Below, in pieces: positions 20,001-29,505 of a DNA stretch of 64,000 nucleotides (position 1 is the stretch's first letter; each line of letters starts with the position of its first letter). This DNA comes from Microscillaceae bacterium. Its GTDB lineage: Bacteria > Bacteroidota > Bacteroidia > Cytophagales > Microscillaceae. A program made the position numbers and the translations under genes. The notes below the pieces were generated by a model. It was not told the DNA's origin, made no database searches, and saw only the letters and a list, made by a program, of their open reading frames with translations. The stretch is taken from positions 23,094-87,093 of the forward strand of contig JANWZA010000014.1 of the NCBI GenBank assembly GCA_025054775.1, given 5' to 3'.

Positions 20001-20574
20001 TGAGATTATGGCGTTGGAGTTCAATGTAATAGTCTTCCCCGAAGAGATCAATCCACCATTGGAGTAATTTTTCAGCCTCGTTTTCTCCTTTTTTGAGTAT
20101 AGTTTGTGGAATTTCTGCTCCAATACAACACGAGGTAGCAATAAGTCCGTGGTGATACTTTACCAAGATTTCTTTATCAATGCGGGGGTATTTGCTATAA
20201 AGTCCTTCAATAAAGCCTAGAGAGCAAAGTTTAGTGAGATTTTTATAGCCTTCGGGGTTTTTAGCTAATAATAGTTGGTGAAAACGCTCATCCTTTTTAT
20301 GTTTGCTAAATTCTTTTTGGTGTCTATTTTTTACAAGATAGAATTCGCAGCCTACAATTGGTTTAAGGTTGTACTTGTCAGCTTCGGCAACGAATTTGAA
20401 AGCTCCAAACATATTACCGTGGTCAGTAAGAGCGATAGCTTTCATGCCGTCGGCTTTGGCTTTTTTCATTAAGCCAGGTATACTTGCTGCGCCATCTAGA
20501 AGTGAAAATTGAGTGTGTACGTGCAGGTGTACAAAAGGCACGAGTTGGTTTGCATTTTCTTGAAGGTTTTGCAT
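17053..20574 (-). CDS. dnaE: DNA polymerase III alpha subunit
   Basis: 1173 residues, normal for DnaE. The N-terminal PHP domain starts HLHVHTQFSLLDGAAS (about 17-32) with LTDHGNMFG after it. The polymerase core has GLGRGSAAGSAVAYC (about 378-392) and PDIDTDFDD at 421-429 with catalytic D422 and D424. The C-terminal part has the helix-hairpin-helix region, the ISGHPLDNF motif and an OB domain (about 985-1080), then a tail for partner contacts. It is the replicative polymerase catalytic subunit. It follows accC on the same strand after 48 bp, so co-transcription with accB-accC is possible. Confidence 0.97.
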   Translation of the reverse strand: MQNLQENANQLVPFVHLHVHTQFSLLDGAASIPGLMKKAKADGMKAIALTDHGNMFGAFKFVAEADKYNLKPIVGCEFYLVKNRHQKEFSKHKKDERFHQLLLAKNPEGYKNLTKLCSLGFIEGLYSKYPRIDKEILVKYHHGLIATSCCIGAEIPQTILKKGENEAEKLLQWWIDLFGEDYYIELQRHNLKNIDNTGISQEDINQILLKWAKKYNLKVIATNDSHYINEEDWNAHDILLCINTSEKKATPIGEGKGFRFGFPNSQFYFKTQAEMNQLFADIPFALENTLDIVEKVEKLKLKRDVLLPNYQLPEGFTNQHDYLRHLTFLGASKRYGSISPEIEQRLNYELGIIEKMGFSGYFLIVQDFINAAIAMGVKVGLGRGSAAGSAVAYCIGITNIDPIKYDLLFERFLNPERVSMPDIDTDFDDVGRQKVIDYVVEKYGRNQVAQLITYGTMAAKMAVKDVARVLDLPLEEANRIAKLIPEKPGIRLEDAINESPELREIFNSNDIRTTVLKEAKILEGSVRNTGIHAAGVIIAPDDLTNYIPVCTSKDTNLLVTQYDGKVIEEAGMLKMDFLGLKTLTILKDALALIKKNHGIEIDLDKIPLDDPKTYQLYQRGDTIGTFQFESEGMQTYLRQLKPTNIEDLIAMNALYRPGPLAFIPIYIDRKHGREQVEYPHELLKPILEKTYGIMVYQEQIMQTAQILAGYTLGEADLLRRAMGKKDKEKMAKERVKFVEGAEKLHQIPKAKAEEIFDIMERFAEYGFNRSHSAAYSVLAYQTAYLKANYTPEYMAAVLSHNMDIEKITSFIEETLRLGVQILGPDVNESEETFTVNTKGQIRFSLAAIKGTGEAAVREIIRERNQNGLFKDIFDFIQRVNLRTVNKKILESLAQAGAFDCFKIHRATYFQPLGNEGTFIELLIKFGNALQQSKDESISSLFGGRAMKETISTPKIPDCKPWSRLEQLEKEKEVVGFYISGHPLDNFRAVMKALKVTPISKLDNSKNLEISLAGVVTKSQTKTDKNGNAFTSFTLEDFTGSKEITLWREEHKKFAEYVQSGAVLLLKGKYQPCYGSTDRFELKVIQIQDLEELQEQKCKGILLNVDILKVDNTLVINLKNLIEQYAGKYLLKVQLLDYESQMQVEMASRQYKVSLSETFMQKVAELGLEAEIMF

Positions 20575-20622
20575 AGCTTGGTTTTGGATGTAAAATGAAG
20601 TGAAGTTGTAAAGCCTTGGTTA

Positions 20623-21966
20623 TTAAAGCCCCTTAAAATCAAAATTATTCAAAAAAGCGGTATTAAAATCCCCTGCTTTAAATTTCTCATTATCCATAAG
20701 GCGGATATGGAAGGGGATAGTGGTTTTGATTCCTTCAATTACAAATTCCTGCAAGGCTCGTTTCATTCGTACAATTACCTCTTCGCGAGATTGCCCGCTC
20801 ACAATCAATTTAGCTATCATGGAGTCATAGTTAGGAGGGATAGTATAGCCTGCGTAGATATGGCTATCTACCCTTACGCCACGTCCACCGGGGATATGCA
20901 AATTAGTGATTTTACCAGGGGAAGGTCGGAAGCCGTTGCTAGGGTCTTCTGCATTGATTCGGCACTCCATTGCATATAATAGCGGCTCATAGTTCCTACC
21001 TGAAATGGGGACGCCTGCGGCGATTTTAATCTGCTCTTTGATAAGGTCAAAATCTGTAACTTCCTCTGTAATAGGGTGTTCTACCTGAATGCGTGTATTC
21101 ATTTCCATGAAGTAGAAATCACCGTTTTTATCCACCAAAAACTCTATGGTACCTACTCCTTCGTAATTGATAGCTTTCACGGCTTTGATAGCGGCTTCTC
21201 CCATTTTTGCTCTCAGCTCGGGAGTCATTATAGGGGAAGGAGTTTCCTCTACTAGTTTTTGGTGTCTGCGTTGTATGCTACAATCACGTTCTGAGAGATG
21301 ACATGCTTTGCCGTACTGGTCGCCTGCTACTTGAATTTCAATATGACGAGGTTCTTCAATATATTTTTCTAGGTAGAGTCCTCCGTTTCCGAAGGCTGCC
21401 TCGGCTTCTGTTTTAGCACTGTTCCAAGCGTTTTCAAATTCTTCTTCCGATTGGATAATCCGCATACCTCTACCTCCGCCTCCTGCTGTGGCTTTAATGA
21501 TAACAGGATATTGGATAGCTTTGGCTAATTCTTTGGCTTCTTCTAGAGAATTGAGTAGTCCATCAGAACCGGGAATAATAGGTACGCCTGCCTTTTTCAT
21601 AGTATCTTTGGCAGTGGATTTATCCCCCATGGTAGCGATCATTTCGGGACTTGCTCCAATGAATTTAATACCGTGTTCTTGACAGACTCTGGAGAATTCG
21701 GCATTTTCAGACAGGAAGCCATAGCCTGGGTGAATGGCATCGGCATTAGTAATTTCAGCAGCAGCAATGATATTAGGAATTTTGAGATATGATTGTCGGC
21801 TAGGGGGAGGACCGATACAAACGGCTTCATCTGCAAACTTTACGTGTAAGCTTTCTCTGTCAGCAGTAGAGTAAACAGCCACTGTTTTTATGCCCATTTC
21901 TTTGCAAGTGCGAATAATACGTAAGGCAATTTCACCGCGATTAGCTATCAATATTTTTTTGAACAT
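20623..21966 (-). CDS. accC: Biotin carboxylase subunit of acetyl-CoA carboxylase
   Basis: 447 residues from the ATG at 21966; the longer frame adds 19 residues of no family likeness. The start [22 protein letters not shown] is the family N-terminus. The ATP-grasp domain has [13 protein letters not shown], the catalytic [17 protein letters not shown] segment (with Arg and Glu residues of the active site) and the C-terminal [12 protein letters not shown]. It carboxylates biotin on AccB with ATP and bicarbonate, the first step of fatty-acid synthesis. Gap to accB is 113 bp; same strand and probably one transcript. The carboxyltransferase subunits are not in the window. Confidence 0.95.
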   Translation of the reverse strand: MFKKILIANRGEIALRIIRTCKEMGIKTVAVYSTADRESLHVKFADEAVCIGPPPSRQSYLKIPNIIAAAEITNADAIHPGYGFLSENAEFSRVCQEHGIKFIGASPEMIATMGDKSTAKDTMKKAGVPIIPGSDGLLNSLEEAKELAKAIQYPVIIKATAGGGGRGMRIIQSEEEFENAWNSAKTEAEAAFGNGGLYLEKYIEEPRHIEIQVAGDQYGKACHLSERDCSIQRRHQKLVEETPSPIMTPELRAKMGEAAIKAVKAINYEGVGTIEFLVDKNGDFYFMEMNTRIQVEHPITEEVTDFDLIKEQIKIAAGVPISGRNYEPLLYAMECRINAEDPSNGFRPSPGKITNLHIPGGRGVRVDSHIYAGYTIPPNYDSMIAKLIVSGQSREEVIVRMKRALQEFVIEGIKTTIPFHIRLMDNEKFKAGDFNTAFLNNFDFKGL

Positions 21967-22079
21967 AAATTTATTAGGTTGTAAATAATGGACTAAATCT
22001 TGAAATTGAAAAAAAAAATACACAGCTTAGATTTAATGCTAGGTATATTAGGCTTTGAAGCTAATTTTATTTTCAAGGA

Positions 22080-22610
22080 TTAGTTAGGTTCTACCAAAAA
22101 GAGCGGTTGGTCGTATTCTACGGGGGTGGCATTATCTACCAAAACTTTTACAATTCTACCTGAAACTTCTGATTCTATTTCATTAAATAATTTCATAGCT
22201 TCTATAATACAAACTACTTGCCCTACCTTAACTTCATCACCTACGTTCACAAAAGGAGGTGCTTCTGGGTTAGGAGAGCGATAAAATGTGCCAATCATAG
22301 GTGATTTGATAGGCACTAGTTTTTTTTCTTTTTCTAAGGGCTGAGGTTGTGAGAGGGGTTCAGGCTGGGTTTGGATAGGTTGTGTAGCTGTTTGTGTGGT
22401 AACTTGGGCAACTGGTGATTGAATGATAGGAGCTTGCAGAACGGCTGTACTGGGAGTAGCGCTGGTACTGGGCTGGATGGTTATTATTTCTTGACGAGTT
22501 AGATTGCTTCGTTTGATATTTAGCTTAAAGCCTTCAACTTCAATATTTACCTCTTCTAAACCAGATTTAGCAATACAATCTATTAGTTCCTGAATTTCTT
22601 GTGCTTTCAT
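22080..22610 (-). CDS. accB: Biotin carboxyl carrier protein of acetyl-CoA carboxylase
   Basis: 176 residues. The N-terminal helical part is followed by a Pro/Gln/Thr-rich linker (about 40-95) and the biotinyl domain (about 100-176): SPMIGTFYRSPNPEAPPFV, then EAMKLFNEIES with biotinylated Lys140. It carries the carboxyl group between AccC and the carboxyltransferase. It is the first gene of the accB-accC(-dnaE) run. Confidence 0.95.
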   Translation of the reverse strand: MKAQEIQELIDCIAKSGLEEVNIEVEGFKLNIKRSNLTRQEIITIQPSTSATPSTAVLQAPIIQSPVAQVTTQTATQPIQTQPEPLSQPQPLEKEKKLVPIKSPMIGTFYRSPNPEAPPFVNVGDEVKVGQVVCIIEAMKLFNEIESEVSGRIVKVLVDNATPVEYDQPLFLVEPN

Positions 22611-22657
22611 ACAAAAAATATTATAGTTGTGAAAATGTTTAGCAAAAATTAGGGCTA

Positions 22658-22665
22658 CAAAAATA
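22658..22665 (-). promoter_or_regulatory. -7 box (TATTTTTG) before accB
   Basis: TATTTTTG on the minus strand, about 47 bp before the accB ATG, within the 154-bp gap after the sensor gene. Confidence 0.4.
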
Positions 22666-22764
22666 GTATTTTTCTTAGAATTTGTGAGCTATCTTTTATG
22701 TTTTTGTTAAAATATTCAGTTTGTGAGAGATTTTTATTTTAGTTTCTTTTTTGAGAATTACTTT

Positions 22765-25700
22765 TTAGAAGCGAATACCAATTACTAATACGTCATCGGT
22801 TTGCTTTCTATCTCCTTTCCAAGTATTAAGTTCTTGGGCTAGCTTTTCACGTTGTTGGGGCATAGGTAGGTGGCTAATGGAGAGTAAAAATTCTCTAAAT
22901 CTACGGGTAGTGTATTTGCTATCTCGCTCACCGCCGAATTGGTCTTGAAAGCCATCAGTGAAGATATAAAATGCATCGCCTTCTTGGTAAGGAATGGTAT
23001 GCGTTTGAAAGGACTTGTGCTTAATTTGAGAGCCTCCAATGGGATACTTTGAAGCAGATACGATGTGCATTTCTCCATTACGTACATAAAGTAATGGATT
23101 TTTTGCTCCTGCAAATTCCACGATTTGCTTTGTAAAATCAATCATTAAAAGGGCAATATCCATACCTTCATTTATTTGTCCGCCCTCTTCTTGTTTAAGG
23201 AATTTCTTTACTCCCTGGTCAAGTTTATGCAAAATTTTGTGTGGTACAATAATCTTCTCTTCTATAACAATCGTGTTAAGTAAATCATACCCAATCACGG
23301 TCATGAAGGCTCCTGGAACGCCATGCCCTGTGCAATCTACTGCGGCAATAGCTAGTTTAGGGTCTGTAAAGCCTTTGAATACAGAGGTTCTGTAATCAGG
23401 GTTGATATCAAATTTAGGTTCAGGCAAGGTTTCTGTAAACCAGTAAAAATCGCCTGAAACGATGTCTTTGGGTTCGTAGAAAATAAATGCATCTTTGAAA
23501 TAACTAATAATTTCCTCTTGACTGCCCAAGATAGTACGCTGAATGCGCCGTGCGTAGCGAATGCTATCGGCAACTTTTTTCAGTGAATTTTCCACAACCT
23601 GATTTTTCTCCTCAATCTCACGCAAAAAATTAGCTTTGGAAAATGCAGAAACTGCATGTTCTTTGAAACGTAATAACCTTTGTACGGTGCCATTTTCTAT
23701 TACACTATCTTTTTGGTAGTTATCCAAAAACATTACTCCTTTGAGGTCATTTTCTATATAAATGGGCATTGCTACGGAGGTTTCAGGTTGGTATTGTGGG
23801 GTAAGTAGTTCACTATTTTTTGCAGGTTCGATAAGCCATAGGTCTTCTTCTATTTTTTTTCCTTGTTGGCAATATTGTTGTACTTTCTGTATTTCAAAAT
23901 GTTGTTCAGCAAGGTTTGTATCTTCATAACCATATTGAGCTACTAAATCGAAATGATTGTTTTGTGGGTTTTTGAGCAGGAAGATACCTTTTTGGGCTTG
24001 GTCAAAGAGATGTATACCTTGTTCTAGTACTGTTTTCAGTACATTTTCTAAATGTACCTCTTTGTTTAGGGTGCGTACGATATTGTTAATTCTTTCTAAT
24101 TCTTCAGCTTGTTGTGTAATTTTTCGGTATTGTTCAGAGATTTGAATAGTACGTTCTGCTATGCTTCGTTCTAATATCATTTTAGCTCGTTCTAAGCTGT
24201 GTATTCGCCAAAAATAGAGCAAAAAGCCCAAAGAAATTAGACTTGCACTTGCCGAAATATAAAACCACCATGTTTGGTAAAAAAAAGGCTTAATATAGAA
24301 TTTGAGTTGTATGCCTTGTTCATTCCAAATACCATCATTGTTAGCGGCTTTAAGCCGAAAGGTATATTTACCAGGGGCTAAATTAGTATAAAAAACTTCG
24401 TGTTTGTTATGTATTTCTATCCATTCGTTATCAAAGCCTTCTAGTTTGTAGCGATAGACAATGCGGTTAGGAGCTAAGAAGCTTAATGCTGCAAAATCAA
24501 ATTCAATCTTGCTGCTTCCTGCAGGTAATTCAATCAATTCTCCGTCTATTGGATAGGGCTTGTTGTCTACCAAAAACTCTTTGATAACAATAGAGGGAGG
24601 CAGTTGATTGATTTTAATGCTTTCGGGATTAAGCATGGAAATTCCTTTGGTAGTGGGATACCATAGGTTGCCGTTGCGGTCCTTGCAAACGGTAGGTTGT
24701 GCTGAGCCCGCACAATCACTGCTTTTCATACCATCTTCTTCTTGGTAAATTCTGCATGAGATACGGATTAGTCTTTTGGCAAAGAAGTCAAAAATTTGTT
24801 TTTTATTGACAGAAAATACCCCACTGTTACAACTCATCCATAAATTGCCTTCTTTATCTTCTGTAATGGAATAAATAGCGTCATTAGGTAAGCCGTCTTT
24901 GGGCAGAATAGATTGCAACTTCCCATCTTTCCACAGGGATAATCCGCCTTTTGTTCCTATCCAGAGATTAGTTTCTTTGTCTTCATAAAAAGCAAACACG
25001 AGGTCATTGGCTAAACCTTTCTTGCTGTCAAGAGCAATAAATTTCTGTTCATTAGGTTTCAGAAAAGCTACCCCTCCTCCATCAGTGCCTACCCACAAAT
25101 TGCCTTTACTATCTTCTAAAATAGGGATAATAGAATTGTTGGGCAAGCCGTTGCGCGTGGTGTAAGTGGTAAATTGCTTATTTCTGAGCATAGATAAGCC
25201 GTTGCGCGTGCCAACCCAAATATTTCCATCGCGAGTTTGGTAAATACTGCGAGTAATGTTACTAGCTAATCCATCTTGGTCTGTATAAACTTTAATAGTT
25301 TGATTCTGTAGTTGCGCAATTCCACCGCCGTAGGTGGCGAACCACATAGAGCCATCTTGGGCTTGCATAATGGAACGCACATGATTGTTAGGTAGTCCTT
25401 GGGTTTTATCATATTGCTTTATTTTACCATTTTTCAAATAATTTACTCCGCCGCTTAAAGTACCTATCCATAAGGCGCCGTCTTGGTCTTCTAAAATACA
25501 ATTAACAATATTATCTGATAGCCCTTCATTAGTTGTAATATTAGTAAACTTTCCATCGCGCAAGCGATTCAGCCCACCTCGGTTTACGCCAATCCAGAGG
25601 CTTCCTTCTACATCTTCAAACAAGCTGTTAATACTGTTGGCTGAAAGTCCTTGTTTAATAGTGAAGCTATCAAAGCGAGGTTTAGGTTTGTAAAGTTCTT

Positions 25701-26625
25701 GGGGGGTGATACGATTTAATCCACCGTTTTGTGTACCAATCCAAAGTGTACCGCGACTATCTTGTAAGAGATCGGTAATATAGTCATCTGTCAGGCCCTC
25801 TTTGGTGGTAAAGAGGTCTTGTTTACCTATTTGCTCATCGTACCTTAGTAGTCCTGCTGGGGTTCCTATCCAAATTATACGATTTTTATCTTGGTATATG
25901 GCAGTAACATTTCGGTTAGTGAGTAAAATTTTGCGGTTGTAATCCTCAAATCTACCTTGTTTGTATGCCATTAGCCCACGATTAGTACCAATCCAGAGCG
26001 TTTGGTCTTGTCCTTTTTGCAAGGCTGTAATTTGGTTTGAGACTAAACCGTGTACCGTAGTAAAGGTTTGAAAACTTTCCTCTTGCATTTGCGACAAGCC
26101 ATTGCGTGTACCAATCCAAAGTTTTTTTTGATCATCTTCGGCAATAGCTATCACCACGTTGCTGTATAGCCCTTGTTCAGTGGTGTAGGTCTTAAAATTT
26201 CCTTTCTTGTAGCGGATAAGCCCACCGTTGTTCGTGCCAATCCAAAGGGTGCCGTAGCTATCCTCAAATAATTTCCAAGTGCTACTTGTGAGCATTTCAG
26301 GTACGTTTGAGCTATTAAAACAAACGAACTCCGCACCGTCATATCTACCTAATCCTTCATAGGTAGCTACCCACAAATACCCCTCAGCGGTTTGTAAAAC
26401 AGAAAAAACACTATTTTGAGGCAAGCCATTTTCTTTTTTCCAAACATCATGTTGATATTGGGAAATAGCTTTTTGGGGATTAAGCCCGTGTAATTGTGAA
26501 CTCTCTTGGCAATAGCCTAAATTGATTGCACCTAAAAAAAAGACCCCCCAACTATATAGCACAAAAAATAGCTCACCTAGAAAGATTTGGTGTAACATTC
26601 TTAATGCAATCCCATATGCGTACAT
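22765..26625 (-). CDS. Two-component-regulator propeller, Y_Y_Y, GAF and SpoIIE-type PP2C phosphatase sensor
   Basis: 1286 residues. After an N-terminal hydrophobic export segment (about 10-35) there are about 14 repeats of 40-43 residues of the pattern GL..N.I..I.ED..G.LWIGT..GG (about 55-620), enough for two seven-bladed propellers. Next is a Y_Y_Y domain (about 690-760; YRYKLEGFDNEW, FRLKAANNDG), one membrane helix (about 776-800), a coiled coil, a GAF-like domain (about 850-985), and a C-terminal SpoIIE/RsbU PP2C phosphatase (about 1050-1286). Its metal-binding Asp motifs are intact: GDFYWF, VDCTGHGVPGAFM, IFTDGFQDQFGG. So an outside ligand would control a cytoplasmic serine phosphatase rather than a histidine kinase. 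The start is at 26625 or the Met at 26598. Confidence 0.9.
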   Translation of the reverse strand: MYAYGIALRMLHQIFLGELFFVLYSWGVFFLGAINLGYCQESSQLHGLNPQKAISQYQHDVWKKENGLPQNSVFSVLQTAEGYLWVATYEGLGRYDGAEFVCFNSSNVPEMLTSSTWKLFEDSYGTLWIGTNNGGLIRYKKGNFKTYTTEQGLYSNVVIAIAEDDQKKLWIGTRNGLSQMQEESFQTFTTVHGLVSNQITALQKGQDQTLWIGTNRGLMAYKQGRFEDYNRKILLTNRNVTAIYQDKNRIIWIGTPAGLLRYDEQIGKQDLFTTKEGLTDDYITDLLQDSRGTLWIGTQNGGLNRITPQELYKPKPRFDSFTIKQGLSANSINSLFEDVEGSLWIGVNRGGLNRLRDGKFTNITTNEGLSDNIVNCILEDQDGALWIGTLSGGVNYLKNGKIKQYDKTQGLPNNHVRSIMQAQDGSMWFATYGGGIAQLQNQTIKVYTDQDGLASNITRSIYQTRDGNIWVGTRNGLSMLRNKQFTTYTTRNGLPNNSIIPILEDSKGNLWVGTDGGGVAFLKPNEQKFIALDSKKGLANDLVFAFYEDKETNLWIGTKGGLSLWKDGKLQSILPKDGLPNDAIYSITEDKEGNLWMSCNSGVFSVNKKQIFDFFAKRLIRISCRIYQEEDGMKSSDCAGSAQPTVCKDRNGNLWYPTTKGISMLNPESIKINQLPPSIVIKEFLVDNKPYPIDGELIELPAGSSKIEFDFAALSFLAPNRIVYRYKLEGFDNEWIEIHNKHEVFYTNLAPGKYTFRLKAANNDGIWNEQGIQLKFYIKPFFYQTWWFYISASASLISLGFLLYFWRIHSLERAKMILERSIAERTIQISEQYRKITQQAEELERINNIVRTLNKEVHLENVLKTVLEQGIHLFDQAQKGIFLLKNPQNNHFDLVAQYGYEDTNLAEQHFEIQKVQQYCQQGKKIEEDLWLIEPAKNSELLTPQYQPETSVAMPIYIENDLKGVMFLDNYQKDSVIENGTVQRLLRFKEHAVSAFSKANFLREIEEKNQVVENSLKKVADSIRYARRIQRTILGSQEEIISYFKDAFIFYEPKDIVSGDFYWFTETLPEPKFDINPDYRTSVFKGFTDPKLAIAAVDCTGHGVPGAFMTVIGYDLLNTIVIEEKIIVPHKILHKLDQGVKKFLKQEEGGQINEGMDIALLMIDFTKQIVEFAGAKNPLLYVRNGEMHIVSASKYPIGGSQIKHKSFQTHTIPYQEGDAFYIFTDGFQDQFGGERDSKYTTRRFREFLLSISHLPMPQQREKLAQELNTWKGDRKQTDDVLVIGIRF

Positions 26626-26653
26626 TCAAAAAAAATATTTTTTGATTTACGAA

Positions 26654-26681
26654 CAAATATATTATGGCAAAATGTGTGCAA
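26654..26681 (-). promoter_or_regulatory. Promoter before the sensor phosphatase (TTG-N17-TATATTTG)
   Basis: TTG (26679-26681) and TATATTTG (26654-26661) on the minus strand, 17 bp apart, slightly shorter than the usual 19-20. About 30 bp before the ATG. Confidence 0.45.
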
Positions 26682-26893
26682 TTTTTCAATACAATTCTAA
26701 ACCTTCCTATTTTTGAGAAATTTTACTAAGTAATCCAATGGTAAGAGATAGTTTCTGTATTTGAGGGAAGTAAATCTTTGGGGAATAGGTTAATTCAACT
26801 GAATAATCTACCAACACCTAGCCAGGCACGCGACTGTCTGCTCTTTGCTTAGAAATCTGAATTAGCACCTGTAATTTATTTTCTAAAAATTTT

Positions 26894-26901
26894 TATCTTT
26901 G
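26894..26901 (+). promoter_or_regulatory. -7 box (TATCTTTG) before the SprE/PorW-like gene
   Basis: TATCTTTG, 50 bp before the TTG start at 26951. No TTG at the -33 distance. Confidence 0.45.
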
Positions 26902-26950
26902 CATTATATTCTGTGAATTTAGTTAGTATCTTAATAACCTTATACGATCC

Positions 26951-29104
26951 TTGCAACACCTCTTTTTTGTATTTACTACGTGTGTAGTCTTTTTATTAAT
27001 AAGTGCCTGCGAAAGTAAAATTTATCAAAATATTGTTGGCAAGTATAATGCATATTTCATTGCCAAAGAAAAATTGATGTGGATAGAAAAAAAACGTTTC
27101 CAAGTAAGAATTGACGACTATAACTCTGTATTAGATGTATTTCCTGCTGTAGATAGTATCAAAATGAAGTCCTCTAAGGATAGTTTAGAAGATTGTATCA
27201 AGAAGGCGGCTATTGTTATCAATCGGCGTAAGAAGAGCCGTTGGTTAGATGCCAGTTATATTGCTGTGGGTAAAGCGCGTCAATATATGCAAAATTACGA
27301 AGATGCCATAATTACCTACAAATATGTAAATGCCAAAGCTAAAACAGACAAGGACCGCCAAACGGCTCTATTGTGTTTGGCTAAAACTTTTTTTGAACAG
27401 GGAGACCTTAACAGTGCCAAATCGGTGATTGATTACTTACGCACCATGGAAATTCGCGATAGGACTAATCGATTAGAGTTTTATTTAGTAAAGGCACACT
27501 ATTTTAGAGAAATAGAGGACTGGAAAGAAACCGCCGCACAACTTAACCAAGCCCTAAAACTTATGCCCGGAGGAGAACGCAAAGGCAGAATACGCTTTAT
27601 CATGGGGCAGGTATTGCAAAATTTAGGACAAGATGAACAGGCTTTGAAACAATATAGAAAAGTTTTGAATAATAATCCCACCTATGAAATGTCTTTTTAT
27701 GCACGACTTTTCATGGGGCAGGTTGCTAATACAAACAACAAAGCGGACACACGAAAAATCCTACGTTACTATAAACGCTTGCTCAAAGATAGCAAAAATA
27801 AAGATTACCTTGATAAGATTTACTACGAAATGGCAATGTTTGAACTTAAACAAAAGGATACTACGCAAGCCCTTGACTACCTGCAAAAAGCAACCGAAGT
27901 AAGTAAAAACCCACAACAAAAGGGTTATACCTTCTTGAAATTAGGTGAAATTCACTACAAACGCAAGCAATTTGAATTAGCTCAGCAGGATTACGATAGT
28001 GTAATTATTCATTTACCTAAACATTTGAAAAATTATGCCGAAGTACAAAAAAGGCAAAAAATATTAGCCGAGTTTGTAAAGCATCTTCGTATTTACCAAC
28101 GCGAGGATAGCTTGCAACGTATGGCAGCTATGCCACCCACAGAATTAGAGGACTACCTAAATAAAGCCCTCAGAAAGCAAGAGGAAGCCAAAATGCAAGC
28201 CGAAGAACGCCAACGCCTTCTAGCCCAAAAACGTAACCAAGAAAACCAAAAACAACAAGGCACACTTGACCTTGTGAACACCCAACAAAGTGGCTTGTGG
28301 TACTTTTACAACCCTAATAGCGTAAGCCTAGGAAAAGCCGCTTTCCTTAAAAAATGGAAAAACCGAAAATTAGAAGACCACTGGCGACGCAGCAATAAAC
28401 CCTCTACTGCTACTGCAGAAGACGACTCACTTACTATTTTAGCCCATCGTGAGCCAACCAAAGAGGAAATCTTGAAAAAACGTATAGATACCGAAAAAGC
28501 CAAAATTTGGGCTGAAATTGAAAAAACGCGTTCCAAAATAGACTCCTCTAATATCCGTATGGAAAATGCCGCTTTTGAGCTGGGTAAAATTTATGACTTC
28601 AAACTTGACGAGCCACGCAATGCAATTCATATTTTTGAAGTTTTACTTAAACGCTTTCCCAACTCCAAATTTGAAAGCGAAACCTTGTATAATCTGTTTT
28701 TACTCTATCAAAAACAAAATCAACCTGACAAGGCTGAGCATTATAAAAACTTACTTTTAGAGAAATACCCTAACTCCCTCTTCGCAAAAATGGCTAACAA
28801 CCCGAATTATTTAGAAGAGAGCAAAAAAAATGAAGCCCTACTAAAAGCCGAGTACAAACGGGCTTACGAATTATTTGAGCATAACCAACCTACCGAAGCC
28901 CTTGCCGTGATTACAGAAGTAGAGCAAAAATATCCACAAAATTTATTAGCCGATAAGTTTGCTTACTTGAAAATCCTTATTAAAAGCAGTCAAGAGAAAA
29001 ATAGAGCCGTGCATATCGCCGCTTTGAAAGAATTTTTGCAAAAATACCCTGAAAGTTCTTTGGTAAATTACATAAACGACTTGCTTAGAAATGTTTTGAA
29101 ATAA
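26951..29104 (+). CDS. SprE/PorW-like TPR lipoprotein of the type IX secretion/gliding system
   Basis: 717 residues. The start is TTG at 26951: an in-frame TAG lies nine codons upstream and the next Met (about residue 43) would lose the signal peptide. Residues 1-19 form a lipoprotein signal and Cys20 (LLISACESK) the lipidation site. The segment KYNAYFIAKEKL followed by INRRKKSRWLDASYIAVGKA matches, in my memory, SprE of Flavobacterium and PorW of Porphyromonas. TPR units follow (about 95-370), a charged Glu/Lys/Arg-rich stretch (about 390-450), and more TPRs to the end. SprE/PorW proteins are needed for T9SS function. Length is somewhat below F. johnsoniae SprE as I recall it. A generic TPR lipoprotein is the alternative. 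Confidence 0.65.
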   Translation: MQHLFFVFTTCVVFLLISACESKIYQNIVGKYNAYFIAKEKLMWIEKKRFQVRIDDYNSVLDVFPAVDSIKMKSSKDSLEDCIKKAAIVINRRKKSRWLDASYIAVGKARQYMQNYEDAIITYKYVNAKAKTDKDRQTALLCLAKTFFEQGDLNSAKSVIDYLRTMEIRDRTNRLEFYLVKAHYFREIEDWKETAAQLNQALKLMPGGERKGRIRFIMGQVLQNLGQDEQALKQYRKVLNNNPTYEMSFYARLFMGQVANTNNKADTRKILRYYKRLLKDSKNKDYLDKIYYEMAMFELKQKDTTQALDYLQKATEVSKNPQQKGYTFLKLGEIHYKRKQFELAQQDYDSVIIHLPKHLKNYAEVQKRQKILAEFVKHLRIYQREDSLQRMAAMPPTELEDYLNKALRKQEEAKMQAEERQRLLAQKRNQENQKQQGTLDLVNTQQSGLWYFYNPNSVSLGKAAFLKKWKNRKLEDHWRRSNKPSTATAEDDSLTILAHREPTKEEILKKRIDTEKAKIWAEIEKTRSKIDSSNIRMENAAFELGKIYDFKLDEPRNAIHIFEVLLKRFPNSKFESETLYNLFLLYQKQNQPDKAEHYKNLLLEKYPNSLFAKMANNPNYLEESKKNEALLKAEYKRAYELFEHNQPTEALAVITEVEQKYPQNLLADKFAYLKILIKSSQEKNRAVHIAALKEFLQKYPESSLVNYINDLLRNVLK

Positions 29105-29130
29105 TTTAACACTTAAACTAGCTAACAATC

Positions 29131-29505
29131 GTGTTCCATTGGTTTGTTTTGGTTGCCACAGGCGGAGCAGTAGGAAGTATACTTCGCTATACCCTCAGTT
29201 TGGTAAGCCTTAAAATTTACCCAGGGCAAATCTTTCCATGGGCAACTCTCCTTGCTAATTTGATAGGTTGTTTTTTAATTGGCTTGTTGGTGGGATACTT
29301 ACCTAAGCAAATCTCCTATCAACATGAGTGGAAATTACTACTAATTACGGGTTTTTGTGGTGGACTTACTACATTTTCTACTTTTGGATTAGATGGCTTG
29401 ATACTTTTGCAAAATCACCGTTACATACTTTGGGCTATTTATTTCTTACTTACTAACCTATTCGGTACGCTTTTAGTTGCTGTAGGTTGGTGGATTACAA
29501 AATAA
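29131..29505 (+). CDS. crcB: Fluoride ion channel CrcB/FluC
   Basis: 124 residues, four membrane helices, normal length. Conserved motifs: GGAVGSILRY (11-20), NLIGCFLIG (about 46-54) and GFCGGLTTFSTFG (about 74-86), which holds the pore Phe/Thr residues and sodium site. FluC dimers export fluoride passively. The start codon is GTG at 29131; no ATG fits the family N-terminus. It starts 26 bp after the SprE/PorW-like gene and probably shares its transcript. I see no fluoride riboswitch before it. Confidence 0.93.
   Translation: MFHWFVLVATGGAVGSILRYTLSLVSLKIYPGQIFPWATLLANLIGCFLIGLLVGYLPKQISYQHEWKLLLITGFCGGLTTFSTFGLDGLILLQNHRYILWAIYFLLTNLFGTLLVAVGWWITK

Noticed and set aside
29105..29130. Fluoride riboswitch before crcB
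   Set aside because: The gap is only 26 bp and shows no such fold.
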